Assembly: GCA_020627705.1 (NCBI GenBank)
Contig: JAHDGJ010000001.1
Location: 252,398-316,397, forward strand
Reading direction: 5' to 3'
Origin: Saprospiraceae bacterium
GTDB taxonomy: Bacteria; Bacteroidota; Bacteroidia; Chitinophagales; Saprospiraceae
DNA: 64,000 nucleotides
Shown: positions 17,594 through 27,488 of the stretch, piece by piece
Position numbering within the stretch: position 1 is the first letter of the stretch
Layout: each line of letters starts with the position of its first letter
The notes under the pieces: model-generated
Told to the model about the DNA's origin: nothing
The model's database searches: none
The model's input: the letters and a program-made list of their open reading frames with translations, nothing else
Position numbers and translations under genes: made by a program

Positions 17594-18781
17594 ATGAAAA
17601 CTATAGCAATTCTCCTATTCTCTGTTGTACTTCTTAGTGCTTGTTCGAATGAAGAAGAAGCGATGGATTCTGAAATAGTTAGTAATATCATTAATGAGAC
17701 AATGGAAGAAGATACTCTAAGAATAATTTGGAAAACAGACTATCAGAATATTGGCCAAGTTATGAGAGACGGAAGTCATATTATTGAAACAGAAGAATTT
17801 CTTTTTTTAGAAACGGAAGATTTGAATTCAGGTCCGCGCTATTTGGAGAAATACAACAAAGAATCTGGAGAATTGCTCAAAAGAATTGAATTTGATCCGA
17901 TCCACCAATTACATTTTGATTCGAAAGGCTTACATGTCATGCGTGGCCCTGAATACTTTTTGCTCGATATAGATTTAAACATTTTAGAACAGCATGAATT
18001 CCAAATTCCGGCTCTTGGGCTATCCAGCCTCAATAATGATCTGTTTACCTGTGTCTTAAATGCCAATCATGATCTGAGTAGCATTCTTCATAAATCAAAC
18101 GGCAGTCACACTTGGAAAGAAGTTTTGCGATTGGAAAGTCAAGATGCATGGTTTAGAGCTTATACATGTCCGGCACCTCATTTGGCCGAAAACGGAGACA
18201 CTATTTTATACTTTTTCGAAAGGAAATACACTTTCGAAAATGGGTATAATGAATCTGTAGATTTTCATGCATATAATATATCTCAAAAACAGTTTGTTTG
18301 GAGCAAAAACGATTTTGACCCTGTAGGAGATGTCAACGCCAAAAACCCTCCAATAATCGATGGAGATTTCATTTATTGCGTAGGTAAAGTTTCCGCCTAT
18401 TGCTTTCACAGGGAATCAGGAGAAAAACTTTGGCAACGTGATTTCATTGGCCCCGAAGGATTCCAACTAACACCTTATTTTCTACAGAATGATATTTTAT
18501 ATGTAAGAGGAAGTACTGGCACTTTGCGCGGGTTTGATAAATATAACGGAACGGTATTATTCGAATTTGATGAAGGCGGAGTTGCGTTGGACATGCATGT
18601 TGATCAAAACTATGTGATTTATGGGGACAGTAGACTTTGTATTGCAGATGCCTTAACTGGTCAAAAGCGCTATATCGATGAAAAGTTTAATGTCTTTGGG
18701 GATCTTAGCTATACCCCAGAGGAGAAAAGAATCTATACCGGAAGTAATGGGCAATTAGTATGTTGGGAAATTCCTAATTAG
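17594..18781 (+). CDS. PQQ-like beta-propeller lipoprotein
   Basis: A 395-residue lipoprotein: the signal ends in LLSACS, a lipobox with the acylated Cys at about residue 17. The mature part contains repeating units such as CFHRESGEKLWQRDF, LRGFDKYNGTVLFEFD and IADALTGQKRYID, which fit PQQ-binding-like/quinoprotein propeller blades. The usual role is protein-protein or ligand binding; no catalytic residues are evident. It starts 3 bases after the esterase-like gene, and its stop codon overlaps that of the convergent M50-like gene by 4 bases. Confidence 0.75.
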   Translation: MKTIAILLFSVVLLSACSNEEEAMDSEIVSNIINETMEEDTLRIIWKTDYQNIGQVMRDGSHIIETEEFLFLETEDLNSGPRYLEKYNKESGELLKRIEFDPIHQLHFDSKGLHVMRGPEYFLLDIDLNILEQHEFQIPALGLSSLNNDLFTCVLNANHDLSSILHKSNGSHTWKEVLRLESQDAWFRAYTCPAPHLAENGDTILYFFERKYTFENGYNESVDFHAYNISQKQFVWSKNDFDPVGDVNAKNPPIIDGDFIYCVGKVSAYCFHRESGEKLWQRDFIGPEGFQLTPYFLQNDILYVRGSTGTLRGFDKYNGTVLFEFDEGGVALDMHVDQNYVIYGDSRLCIADALTGQKRYIDEKFNVFGDLSYTPEEKRIYTGSNGQLVCWEIPN

Positions 18782-19452
18782 AATTCGTCTTGTACCACCT
18801 TATCCTCCAATCTGAATATAAGTTTCAAATTCCAATAACAGAGAAAAAGGACTATCCCGAGCCATATATACATCCAGGCCTTCATCGGAAGAATGACCAT
18901 TTCTTCTGCGTAGCGGGTAAGATCAGAAGTAGGTCCTACATTAAAATCCTGCACTATATAAACGATACAGGCAAGGCCCAGAAACATCAGAATTTCTCGG
19001 GCCCAATTTGTTTTAAAAACAATAAACAACAACACCAAGGCAAAAACGATCAAAAATCCGCTGGTAAACATTGTCCTAAACCAAAAAACTGAACTAAAGA
19101 TCATTGAAGCAGCAAGTACGCCCAAAACAGGCTTTGCAAAGTTTTGCGATCTTGCTCCGATTAAAAAAAGAAGGTTCCCGAAAATAGCAGATCCAATATA
19201 GCCCCCCATCAGTATAATCGGAAAACTCCCACCAAGGGTACGCGTTGCACCAGCACCGTTAGGCGAAATTTCTATGGACAAAACAGATCCCCCAGTTAGA
19301 ATAGCTCCAACAGCATGACCAAACTCATGCAAAAAGGTAACAAGTAAATTTATTGGATATAAAATCTTGTATCCTATTTCTCCTCCAAAAAATCTCAAAC
19401 AGAAATAGACAGTTAGATAGAGTAAAATTCTTAAAGCCAATGAATTTCTCAT
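18778..19452 (-). CDS. M50-type membrane zinc metallopeptidase-like protein
   Basis: A 224-residue polytopic membrane protein with about five or six hydrophobic segments. The motif VTFLHEFGHAVGA (HEFGH near residues 42-46) lies in or beside a membrane helix, as in site-2-protease-like M50B members, followed by LTGGSVLSIEISPNGAG, which resembles the beta-hairpin after the active site in that family. The third ligand (usually an Asp in a later NPDG-like motif) is not obvious, so activity is uncertain. It converges with the propeller gene and is divergent from the DUF2007 gene with a 29-base gap. Confidence 0.75.
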   Translation of the reverse strand: MRNSLALRILLYLTVYFCLRFFGGEIGYKILYPINLLVTFLHEFGHAVGAILTGGSVLSIEISPNGAGATRTLGGSFPIILMGGYIGSAIFGNLLFLIGARSQNFAKPVLGVLAASMIFSSVFWFRTMFTSGFLIVFALVLLFIVFKTNWAREILMFLGLACIVYIVQDFNVGPTSDLTRYAEEMVILPMKAWMYIWLGIVLFLCYWNLKLIFRLEDKVVQDEF

Positions 19453-19481
19453 AAATGCTCAGTTTAAATTATCTTACGAAT

Positions 19482-19802
19482 ATGAAAAAATTTGTGCACC
19501 TAATTTCATCAACTAATCCAATAGAAATAGATCAAATAAAATTTGCCCTTCAAAACGAGGGCATAGAATTCAAAGTAATAGGTGAAAGCGCTTTGGCCAT
19601 AGGAAGTGTCGAACTTACAGGCATTCAAGGTGCTAACGTACAAGTACCAGAGGAGAAATTGGTACATGCCAATAAGGTTCTTTCAAACATTGGATTAGGC
19701 CAAAACAAAACAGAGGATAATTTTCAAAAGTACTTCATAGCAATAGCAAGCGCTTTGGCATTCGTGGCCATTGCTTATCTTATTTATTTGGGCATTTCTT
19801 GA
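19482..19802 (+). CDS. DUF2007-family protein with C-terminal membrane helix
   Basis: I place the start at the ATG at 19482 (106 residues), since MKKFVHLISSTNPIEIDQIK is the family-typical opening; the frame extends upstream to 19455. Residues about 1-70 form the small alpha/beta DUF2007 domain (putative signal-transducing, PII-like fold), with EGIEFKVIGESALAIGSVE in the middle. The C-terminus YFIAIASALAFVAIAYLIYLGIS is a membrane helix. The gene's last 19 bases overlap the 3' end of msrB on the other strand. Confidence 0.75.
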   Translation: MKKFVHLISSTNPIEIDQIKFALQNEGIEFKVIGESALAIGSVELTGIQGANVQVPEEKLVHANKVLSNIGLGQNKTEDNFQKYFIAIASALAFVAIAYLIYLGIS

Positions 19803-20287
19803 GCTGGCTCAAAAAGGATCGAAGCGGAGTTTACACAATAACGCAAACCCGTTGGTTCAGGTCCATCATTAAAAACATGACCTAGGTGTCCATCGCACCT
19901 CGCACATAAAATTTCTGTTCTGGCATAACCCAGGTTGTAATCCGTATCTTCTGCTACATGTGATTCATCAATTGGTTTGTAGTAGCTTGGCCAGCCTGTG
20001 CCTGATTTAAACTTGGTTTCTGAGCTGAATAATGGAAGTTGACAGGCTCGACATAGGTATGTTCCTTTTTCTTTGTGATCCCAATACTCACCGGTAAAAG
20101 ATCTTTCGGTTCCTTTGTCTCGGATTACATAATATTCCATTTCTGAAAGTTGAGTCCGCCATTCTTTTTCTGTCTTTTCTATTTTGACAAGGTCAGAGGA
20201 AGCCGATGGCTCTTTTTTATTAAGTTTTTGAGAATTCGTTTGACATGCACAAAAAGAAATAAGAACCAAGAAAAGGAATATTCTCAT
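19784..20287 (-). CDS. msrB: Peptide-methionine (R)-S-oxide reductase, lipoprotein form
   Basis: 167 residues with a lipoprotein signal ending in FCACQ, so it acts in the periplasm or at a membrane surface. The MsrB domain starts at about residue 40. The zinc-site Cys pairs are in YLCRACQ and LCARCDGH, and the catalytic Cys is in LRYCVNSASILF near the end; GTGWPSYYKP is the substrate loop. It reduces methionine-R-sulfoxide in exported proteins. It is the downstream gene of a minus-strand run that includes a small membrane protein and rimO. Confidence 0.92.
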   Translation of the reverse strand: MRIFLFLVLISFCACQTNSQKLNKKEPSASSDLVKIEKTEKEWRTQLSEMEYYVIRDKGTERSFTGEYWDHKEKGTYLCRACQLPLFSSETKFKSGTGWPSYYKPIDESHVAEDTDYNLGYARTEILCARCDGHLGHVFNDGPEPTGLRYCVNSASILFEPAQEMPK

Positions 20288-20299
20288 TATAAAATGATT

Positions 20300-20728
20300 T
20301 TAATTGTTGCGGTTATAATTGTTTTCTTCTCTTTGAGCCAGAGTTACAATTAAACGAATGAGTTGAACGATCGATATAAATACAAGATATCCTATGGTAA
20401 AAACGATAAAGAGCCATTTAATTGAGCCCGCTTCATCAATCTTGAGTCCAGATGACCATGCTGCCAAAACACTTCCCATAAAAACCATAAAAACAAATCC
20501 CACAATACTTTTCCACCAATAATTGGTTCTATCTTCTGAGGACAAACTCAAAACAGTGTTTAACAAAGCGTAAAATAACATCATAGCACAGACAACCATC
20601 CATGAGAACAAAGGGTCTTCGTTTCCAACATTTCCTACAAGCATAAACAAAACCATCAATCCAAGTACTATTCCTGCTTGCAGAAATGGACTAAAGTTCT
20701 TATGGTCTATGCTTAATATTTTACTCAT
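20300..20728 (-). CDS. Small four-helix membrane protein of unknown function
   Basis: A 142-residue protein with four predicted membrane helices (about residues 15-36, 42-62, 70-92 and 103-127) and short polar ends; the C-terminus is REENNYNRNN. I recognise no family motif. Its ATG shares one base with the rimO stop codon (TAATG), so it is translationally coupled to rimO, and it ends 12 bases before msrB. The context does not define a role. Confidence 0.7.
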   Translation of the reverse strand: MSKILSIDHKNFSPFLQAGIVLGLMVLFMLVGNVGNEDPLFSWMVVCAMMLFYALLNTVLSLSSEDRTNYWWKSIVGFVFMVFMGSVLAAWSSGLKIDEAGSIKWLFIVFTIGYLVFISIVQLIRLIVTLAQREENNYNRNN

Positions 20729-22047
20729 TATTTGTCTTCTACTAATTTTCCATAGAGATCAAACTCTTCTGTATGCTCAATTTCAACCCAGGCGAAATCT
20801 CCAATTCTTAGATAATGATCCTTTGCTGAAATCAAAACTTCGTTATCTACTTCAGGCGAGTCAAATTCGCTTCGTCCAATAAAGAACTCCCCTTCTTTTC
20901 TATCGATCAAAACTTTAAAGGTCTCTCCAATTTTTGCTTCATTTTTTTGCCCAGATATTTGCCTTTGCACCTCCATCACTTTATTTGCTCGCTCCGCTTT
21001 TAGCTCCGGCGATATGTCATCTTCCATATCATGGGCTGTGGTATCCTCTTCATGGCTGTATTGAAAAACCCCTAATCTTTCGAACCGCATCTTTTGTATA
21101 AAGTTCACAAGATCTTCAAATTCTTCCTCCGATTCTCCAGGGAAACCTACTAACATGGTCGTGCGAATTGCGATATTCGGAACCTTCGCTCTCGCATATT
21201 CGATCAATTCGATTTGCTCTTTTTGCGTTATTTGCCTGCGCATTCTTTGCAAGACAGCATCATTTGCATGCTGTAATGGAATATCCAAATAATTACAAAT
21301 CTTTGGCTGCACTGCCATCACATCAAAAACTTCTCTAGGGAATTTGCTCGGATAAGCATAATGAAGTCTAATCCACTCAATACCATCAATTTGGCATAAG
21401 GCAGTAAGTAGCTCATTCAAGGCTCTCATTTTATATAAATCCAATCCGTAATAGGTTAGCTCTTGTGCGATTAAAATTAATTCTTTCACCCCTTGAGTAG
21501 CGAGATGTCGAGCCTCCTTGACTAAAGACTCTATGGATCGGCTTACGTGTTTGCCACGCATTAGCGGAATCGCACAAAAACTACAGGTTCGATTACAGCC
21601 CTCAGAAATTTTGAGATAAGCATAATGCAAAGGCGTTGTTATGCTGCGTTCTCCAATTAATTCGTGTTTGTAATCAGCATTGAATTTTGCAAGCAAAGCC
21701 GGCAACTCCATCGTACCAAAGAAGGCATCAACTTCGGGGATGTCTTCTTCGAGATTATTTTTATATCGTTCTGACAAGCATCCGGTAACATATAATTTTT
21801 CAATTTCTCCTTTCGATTTCAAGTCCGCATACTCCAAAATCGTGTTGACAGATTCTTCTTTGGCCAAATCAATAAATCCACAAGTATTTATTACTACAAC
21901 ATTGGCATTGGACTCTGGGGCCTCATGTGTTACCTCAAAATCATTTGCCTGAAGTTGCGAGATAATATTTTCAGAATCTACAAGGTTTTTAGAACATCCA
22001 AGTGTAATCATTTGGACCTTATCTTCTCGTTTCTGTTTCGTTTTCAT
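20728..22047 (-). CDS. rimO: Ribosomal protein S12 methylthiotransferase RimO
   Basis: A radical-SAM/two-cluster enzyme that methylthiolates Asp of ribosomal protein S12. I use the ATG at 22047 (439 residues); a TTG at 22056 adds 3. The N-terminal UPF0004 domain begins VQMITLGCSKNLVDSE, with later Cys in NTCGFID and VTGCLSERY, giving the three ligands of the auxiliary cluster. The radical-SAM motif is CNRTCSFCAIP, and the C-terminal TRAM domain ends in the EFDLYGKLVED region. The radical-SAM, UPF0004 and RimO-type signatures (IPLQHANDAVLQRMRR) distinguish it from MiaB. Confidence 0.93.
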   Translation of the reverse strand: MKTKQKREDKVQMITLGCSKNLVDSENIISQLQANDFEVTHEAPESNANVVVINTCGFIDLAKEESVNTILEYADLKSKGEIEKLYVTGCLSERYKNNLEEDIPEVDAFFGTMELPALLAKFNADYKHELIGERSITTPLHYAYLKISEGCNRTCSFCAIPLMRGKHVSRSIESLVKEARHLATQGVKELILIAQELTYYGLDLYKMRALNELLTALCQIDGIEWIRLHYAYPSKFPREVFDVMAVQPKICNYLDIPLQHANDAVLQRMRRQITQKEQIELIEYARAKVPNIAIRTTMLVGFPGESEEEFEDLVNFIQKMRFERLGVFQYSHEEDTTAHDMEDDISPELKAERANKVMEVQRQISGQKNEAKIGETFKVLIDRKEGEFFIGRSEFDSPEVDNEVLISAKDHYLRIGDFAWVEIEHTEEFDLYGKLVEDK

Positions 22048-22053
22048 GCCCAA

Positions 22054-22061
22054 CAAAATTA
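22054..22061 (-). promoter_or_regulatory. Candidate rimO -7 element (TAATTTTG on the minus strand)
   Basis: TAATTTTG matches TAnnTTTG and ends 6 bases before the rimO ATG at 22047, predicting a leader of only a few bases. Confidence 0.4.
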
Positions 22062-22098
22062 GACTTAATTTCGTTAGAGACTTAACAATTTGTCAATC

Positions 22099-22821
22099 AT
22101 GAAATCAGTAGCAAGCTTTTTCTGCGCCTTTCTATTTTGCTTAAGTGCATACGCCCAATTTGGTGTATCCATAAAATATGAGAAAAACAATTACCGCGAA
22201 TGGACCAATGTGATTCAAGATCCGGCTGGAGTTTCCTTTGAAAACAGTCCATTACATAAAAACGATTTAATAATCGGCCTCAATTATTGGCATAGACTAA
22301 AAAAATACCGAATTGAATTTTTGCCAGAAGTAAGCTATGCGGTTAAAAACACTGAAGAAAATATTATTGGAATTGTCGCAACACCTAATATCAAATTGGG
22401 CCTAACGCGTTTTGGTGTTCAGTATAATACCCTTATATACCCCATGGACCTAGAAGGCGATTGCAATTGCCCAACCTGGGGAAAAGATGGAGATTTTTTG
22501 AAAAAAGGTTTATTCTTTATGCTAAGCCCAGGAGTTGACTACATGCTTTTCGATTCTGAAATAGATGGAATCAAAGGGAATTTAGAAGCATTAACCTTCA
22601 AAATTGGTATAGGTGGAGGCATTGACATTGGCATTTCCGAACAAATTACTTTATCGCCCTTTGTAATGGTTAATTTCTACCCTTCAGTCTCCAGTATATC
22701 AATGAATGCGGTAAGGAATAACGTTTGTATCCAATGTAATATTGAGACGATCGATGATACTTTCAACTCACAAGTTTCTGCAGGAATTAGGCTTCATTTT
22801 AGACCCGATTATAAATATTAA
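22099..22821 (+). CDS. Predicted outer-membrane beta-barrel protein
   Basis: 240 residues from the ATG at 22099. The signal peptide MKSVASFFCAFLFCLSAYAQ is followed by alternating hydrophobic strands ending in an aromatic/charged C-terminus (GIRLHFRPDYKY), as expected for a small beta-barrel. Segments such as IKLGLTRFGVQYNTLIYPM and FKIGIGGGIDIGISEQITL look like amphipathic strands. No enzymatic motif. It is divergent from rimO across 51 bases. Function and ligands are unknown. Confidence 0.7.
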   Translation: MKSVASFFCAFLFCLSAYAQFGVSIKYEKNNYREWTNVIQDPAGVSFENSPLHKNDLIIGLNYWHRLKKYRIEFLPEVSYAVKNTEENIIGIVATPNIKLGLTRFGVQYNTLIYPMDLEGDCNCPTWGKDGDFLKKGLFFMLSPGVDYMLFDSEIDGIKGNLEALTFKIGIGGGIDIGISEQITLSPFVMVNFYPSVSSISMNAVRNNVCIQCNIETIDDTFNSQVSAGIRLHFRPDYKY

Positions 22822-22961
22822 AATTCTTAATACAAAACGAGCATTTTATATGTGTTCAGAGTAAATTTGTGTTTTTGTATTTTGATATTCTTGTTTAGCT
22901 CAGTTATTCTTTTTTTTAGTTGATTTTGCTTTTCGGATTATCTTTTAAACTTTTTAAACTT

Positions 22962-23207
22962 ATGAAACTTTTCGTAGCAAAATTAAATTTTAGTACTAAC
23001 GCGGATTCTTTACAATCACTGTTCGAACAATATGGTGAAGTTGTTTCTGCAAAAGTAATTATGGACAGAGACACCGGCCGATCTAAAGGTTACGGCTTTG
23101 TTGAAATGACACATGATGATGATGCATTAATGGCCATCAGTGAGTTAAACAACTCAGAATTCGAAGGACGAGATATCGTTGTTAAGAAATCTGAGCCTAC
23201 AAACTAA
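22962..23207 (+). CDS. RRM-type RNA-binding protein
   Basis: 81 residues from the ATG at 22962, a single RNA recognition motif. RNP2 is KLFVAKLNF and RNP1 is SKGYGFVEM, both with the aromatic positions expected to stack on RNA bases. Bacteroidota and cyanobacteria carry such short RRM proteins; several are abundant or cold-responsive. Upstream is a 140-base leader-like gap rich in T with no open frame, which may be an untranslated leader. Its stop overlaps the 3' end of the TrmH-family gene on the other strand by 4 bases. Confidence 0.9.
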   Translation: MKLFVAKLNFSTNADSLQSLFEQYGEVVSAKVIMDRDTGRSKGYGFVEMTHDDDALMAISELNNSEFEGRDIVVKKSEPTN

Positions 23208-23737
23208 GATTTAACCCTGTATAAATTGGATAAGTGATGCAGCACTATCCCTCCGCAAACGGATACATTGAGACTGTGTTTAGTTCCAAATTGTTGGATT
23301 TCTAAACATTGATCAAGTAGCGGGATAATCACTTCGCTTAGTCCATTTACTTCATTACCGAAAACAACAGCAAGTCTGTTTTTTTCGGTTTTGTTGTATT
23401 TGGAGAGTTCTATCGACTCATTCGTTTGCTCGACACCTATAATTTGATGCGTCGTCTTTAATTCTTCAAGCAATTCTTTTATATCCTCTTTATAGCTCCA
23501 AGGCACACTTAAAGTTGCTCCTATCGCCGTCTTGTTAATTTCAGGATGCGGAGGTTGCGCACTAATGCCAGTAATGTAAATGTGTTCTAATCCTAAGGCG
23601 TCGGCGGTTCGAAACAACGACCCCACATTGTGCGCCGATCTTATGTTATCGAGAACCACGGAGATATTCAATCGATCCGAATTTTTGAACTCCTCAATCG
23701 TGAGTCTTTCGAGCTCATCTAGTTTTAACTTCCGCAT
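23204..23737 (-). CDS. TrmH/SpoU-family RNA 2'-O-methyltransferase
   Basis: A 177-residue SPOUT methyltransferase. The conserved motif 1 is VVLDNIRSAHNVGSLFRTADALG (about residues 27-49), motif 2 AVVFGNEVNGLSE, and motif 3 SLNVSVCGGIVLHHL, the knotted SAM site. The short length without an N-terminal L30e-like domain fits the TrmH/TrmL branch acting on tRNA; the target base cannot be assigned. It overlaps the upstream polytopic protein gene by 23 bases, which suggests coupling. Confidence 0.85.
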   Translation of the reverse strand: MRKLKLDELERLTIEEFKNSDRLNISVVLDNIRSAHNVGSLFRTADALGLEHIYITGISAQPPHPEINKTAIGATLSVPWSYKEDIKELLEELKTTHQIIGVEQTNESIELSKYNKTEKNRLAVVFGNEVNGLSEVIIPLLDQCLEIQQFGTKHSLNVSVCGGIVLHHLSNLYRVKS

Positions 23738-25097
23738 AGTTGTAAAGACTTATTTGTATTTGCCTATTGGCTACCTGATGCACAATTTTACATGATTTTA
23801 TTTTATCGATTTCTGTGTCTGAAAAATCATTGTTTATATTGCTATAAAGTACATAGCGACATTCTGAGGAGTGAAAATCTTCCATTCGATCAGCGCTATC
23901 ATTTAAATACATATCCTGCTCTTTTGATCGGAATGGAAAGGCAGTGCAAATTTCTGCTTTGCGAATGTCATGTTTGTCTATAAATTGCTCCATCTGGCTC
24001 ATCAGACCATAGACTGGCTGATGTGCGTAGGTACTGTCCCATCCTTGAGATATTTTTTCTGGATAAACCAAAAAGTTTCCTAGAAACAAACCAATCATAA
24101 TTAAAGAAGTGATCAAAGGCTTTTTTAAAGTAGAGAGCAGTTGGCCTGCTAAAAGCAAAGCCACGAAATGAGCCGGCAGAAAATATCTATGATTCAACAA
24201 GCCTGAAAAAGGGACAATCATGAGCGCCAAAAGCACTACAACAAAGATTAAAAGCCAAATTAACCGCGATCTTAAAATGAAAAGAAAACGCAGTTTCCAA
24301 ATAACAAGACCATAAACCAAGAACATTCCATGGTCTACCAATCGATGGTAAAAACTAAAAATGTTTTTGAACAATTCTTTAGGTTCAATCAATTCAAAAC
24401 TTGAAGCCCATGGAGAGTCATCGTTCCCCACAACCCAACCTTTTGCGTTCAAATGATACATCAGGAAAGTGGAAGCAATCAACACCGCAGGAAAAAAAGC
24501 CAAATACGACTTCCAATTTGCCAACAAACGCTTCATAGAAAAACCATGTATTTTGGAGTAATACAGTACTAAGGGAAGCAAAAGTGACATGCCCCTTAGA
24601 CTAAGCACTGCCATTAGCAACGCACCAATCGTAATGCACCATTTCTTCTGCTTCAATATCCCGAAAAGACAAAGCAAAAAACCAAACAATAGAGGAATGT
24701 CAGGAGAAACCAAAATAGAATGCCCTAAGTAAAAAGGACAACACATTGCTAAAGCATTGAGCGTCCATTTGGGCTTTATCAAAAGGTACTCGGATAAGCG
24801 AAACAAGGAAATGTGTATACCTATCAAAAAGGGCCACATGACCCAATGTGTCAGCTCCAATGTCTTTCCAAAAAGTTTCCATACGCTGCAAAGAAAAATA
24901 CCGAAACTTGGAGGATGACCGCTGTCAAGGTCTAAAGGAAAAAGCAATCCTTGATCCAAACCATTAGCATAAAAATGATTGGGATGTTTTCCTGCGAACT
25001 GTATGGTATCCCAAAAGAGAAAATTGCTTTGATTAATCCAAACCAAAATGGTTTGAATGACCAAAATGAAAAGGAGCACCAAAGTATCCCTTTTCAT
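23715..25097 (-). CDS. Polytopic membrane protein, possible GT-C-type glycosyltransferase
   Basis: 460 residues from the ATG at 25097, with around ten hydrophobic segments and a short soluble C-terminus containing CTAFPFRSKEQDMYLNDS. The first periplasmic loop after helix 1 holds DTIQFAGKHPNHFY and DLDSGHPPSFGIFL; an acidic residue in that loop is characteristic of GT-C (ArnT/PMT-like) enzymes that use polyprenyl-phosphate sugars. Homology is too weak to name a substrate. It starts 2 bases after the pyrG stop and overlaps the following methyltransferase gene. Confidence 0.6.
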   Translation of the reverse strand: MKRDTLVLLFILVIQTILVWINQSNFLFWDTIQFAGKHPNHFYANGLDQGLLFPLDLDSGHPPSFGIFLCSVWKLFGKTLELTHWVMWPFLIGIHISLFRLSEYLLIKPKWTLNALAMCCPFYLGHSILVSPDIPLLFGFLLCLFGILKQKKWCITIGALLMAVLSLRGMSLLLPLVLYYSKIHGFSMKRLLANWKSYLAFFPAVLIASTFLMYHLNAKGWVVGNDDSPWASSFELIEPKELFKNIFSFYHRLVDHGMFLVYGLVIWKLRFLFILRSRLIWLLIFVVVLLALMIVPFSGLLNHRYFLPAHFVALLLAGQLLSTLKKPLITSLIMIGLFLGNFLVYPEKISQGWDSTYAHQPVYGLMSQMEQFIDKHDIRKAEICTAFPFRSKEQDMYLNDSADRMEDFHSSECRYVLYSNINNDFSDTEIDKIKSCKIVHQVANRQIQISLYNYAEVKTR

Positions 25098-25099
25098 TT

Positions 25100-26803
<1,704 letters not shown>

Positions 26804-26852
26804 CTAAATCTTATCGTAAAAACCGTGGCAAGACCAATGTCACGTAAACAAA

Positions 26853-26884
26853 AAGGGCCTTTCCAATATATTGAAAAGACCCTT
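26853..26884 (-). terminator. Terminator of the small AT-hook-like gene
   Basis: A long imperfect hairpin: AAGGG pairs with CCCTT at the base, with internal CTTT/AAAG and CAAT/ATTG stems separated by single mismatches. On the minus strand it is followed by TTTTTG. It lies 21 bases after the stop of the gene at 26905-27267. Confidence 0.8.
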
Positions 26885-26904
26885 AAAATATCCTGTCAAA
26901 TGAC

Positions 26905-27267
26905 TTAAGCCATTTCTTCTTCTTTCTTTTCTTTTGGAGGCCTTCCTCTTCTTTTTGGTTTCTTTTCGGCATCCTCTAACTCAATAATATCTGAAAGATT
27001 AATTTTCATGTCTTCCGGAATCTCATCCTCTTCTTCTACTGGTTCGATATACAAAGCTTGAGCTTGTTTTAAAGTAATCATTATTAAATAAGAGAAATCT
27101 TCTGTTTCGTAATTGAACACAGTTATTAGTTTACCTTTCTTTCCTGGAATAGGATGTGGTATCATTTGCAGCTTTTTGTCAAAGCCGTATGGATTCTCTG
27201 CTATTATACGTTCAAGTATTTCGGGATCCAGTTTGTCTATGCTCTTTAAGACTTTTGGTTTGCTCAT
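26905..27267 (-). CDS. Small acidic protein with C-terminal AT-hook-like motif
   Basis: 120 residues. I know no named family for it. Residues about 1-75 look folded (SIDKLDPEILERIIAENPYG, then a beta-rich LITVFNYETEDFSYLIMITL), followed by an acidic stretch (EPVEEEDEIPEDMK) and the basic tail KKPKRRGRPPKEKKEEE. RRGRPPK matches the AT-hook core (RGRP flanked by basic residues), which binds the minor groove of AT-rich DNA. It is a monocistronic unit with its own terminator, between pyrG and dnaK. DNA or ribosome association is inferred from the tail only. Confidence 0.75.
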   Translation of the reverse strand: MSKPKVLKSIDKLDPEILERIIAENPYGFDKKLQMIPHPIPGKKGKLITVFNYETEDFSYLIMITLKQAQALYIEPVEEEDEIPEDMKINLSDIIELEDAEKKPKRRGRPPKEKKEEEMA

Positions 27268-27437
27268 GAGAATAAAAGTATTAATTGGTAGTTAAATTCG
27301 TTTAAAAAAATCGATTTATTTTACTAATTTCTCAGGTAGGTGAAAATAGGCTCTAGATTCTCTACAAATCTTACCTAAAGAAAAGAAAAAATATACATAT
27401 AACAAATATTTATATATAAATATTTTCATGTATGAAA

Positions 27438-27469
27438 AAAGGCCCTGAAGTAAAAACCTCAGGACCTTT
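27438..27469 (-). terminator. Terminator of dnaK
   Basis: AAAGG/CCTTT and CCTGA/TCAGG stems separated by one C-A mismatch, with a 10-base loop. On the minus strand the hairpin ends in a run of six T. It begins 20 bases after the dnaK stop. Confidence 0.9.
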
Positions 27470-27488
27470 AAAGTATTTGATTTTTTCG

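Noticed and set aside
20300..20728. Toxin-antitoxin or holin-like gene
   Set aside because: A small membrane protein coupled to rimO with four helices and no toxin motif; there is no antitoxin partner.
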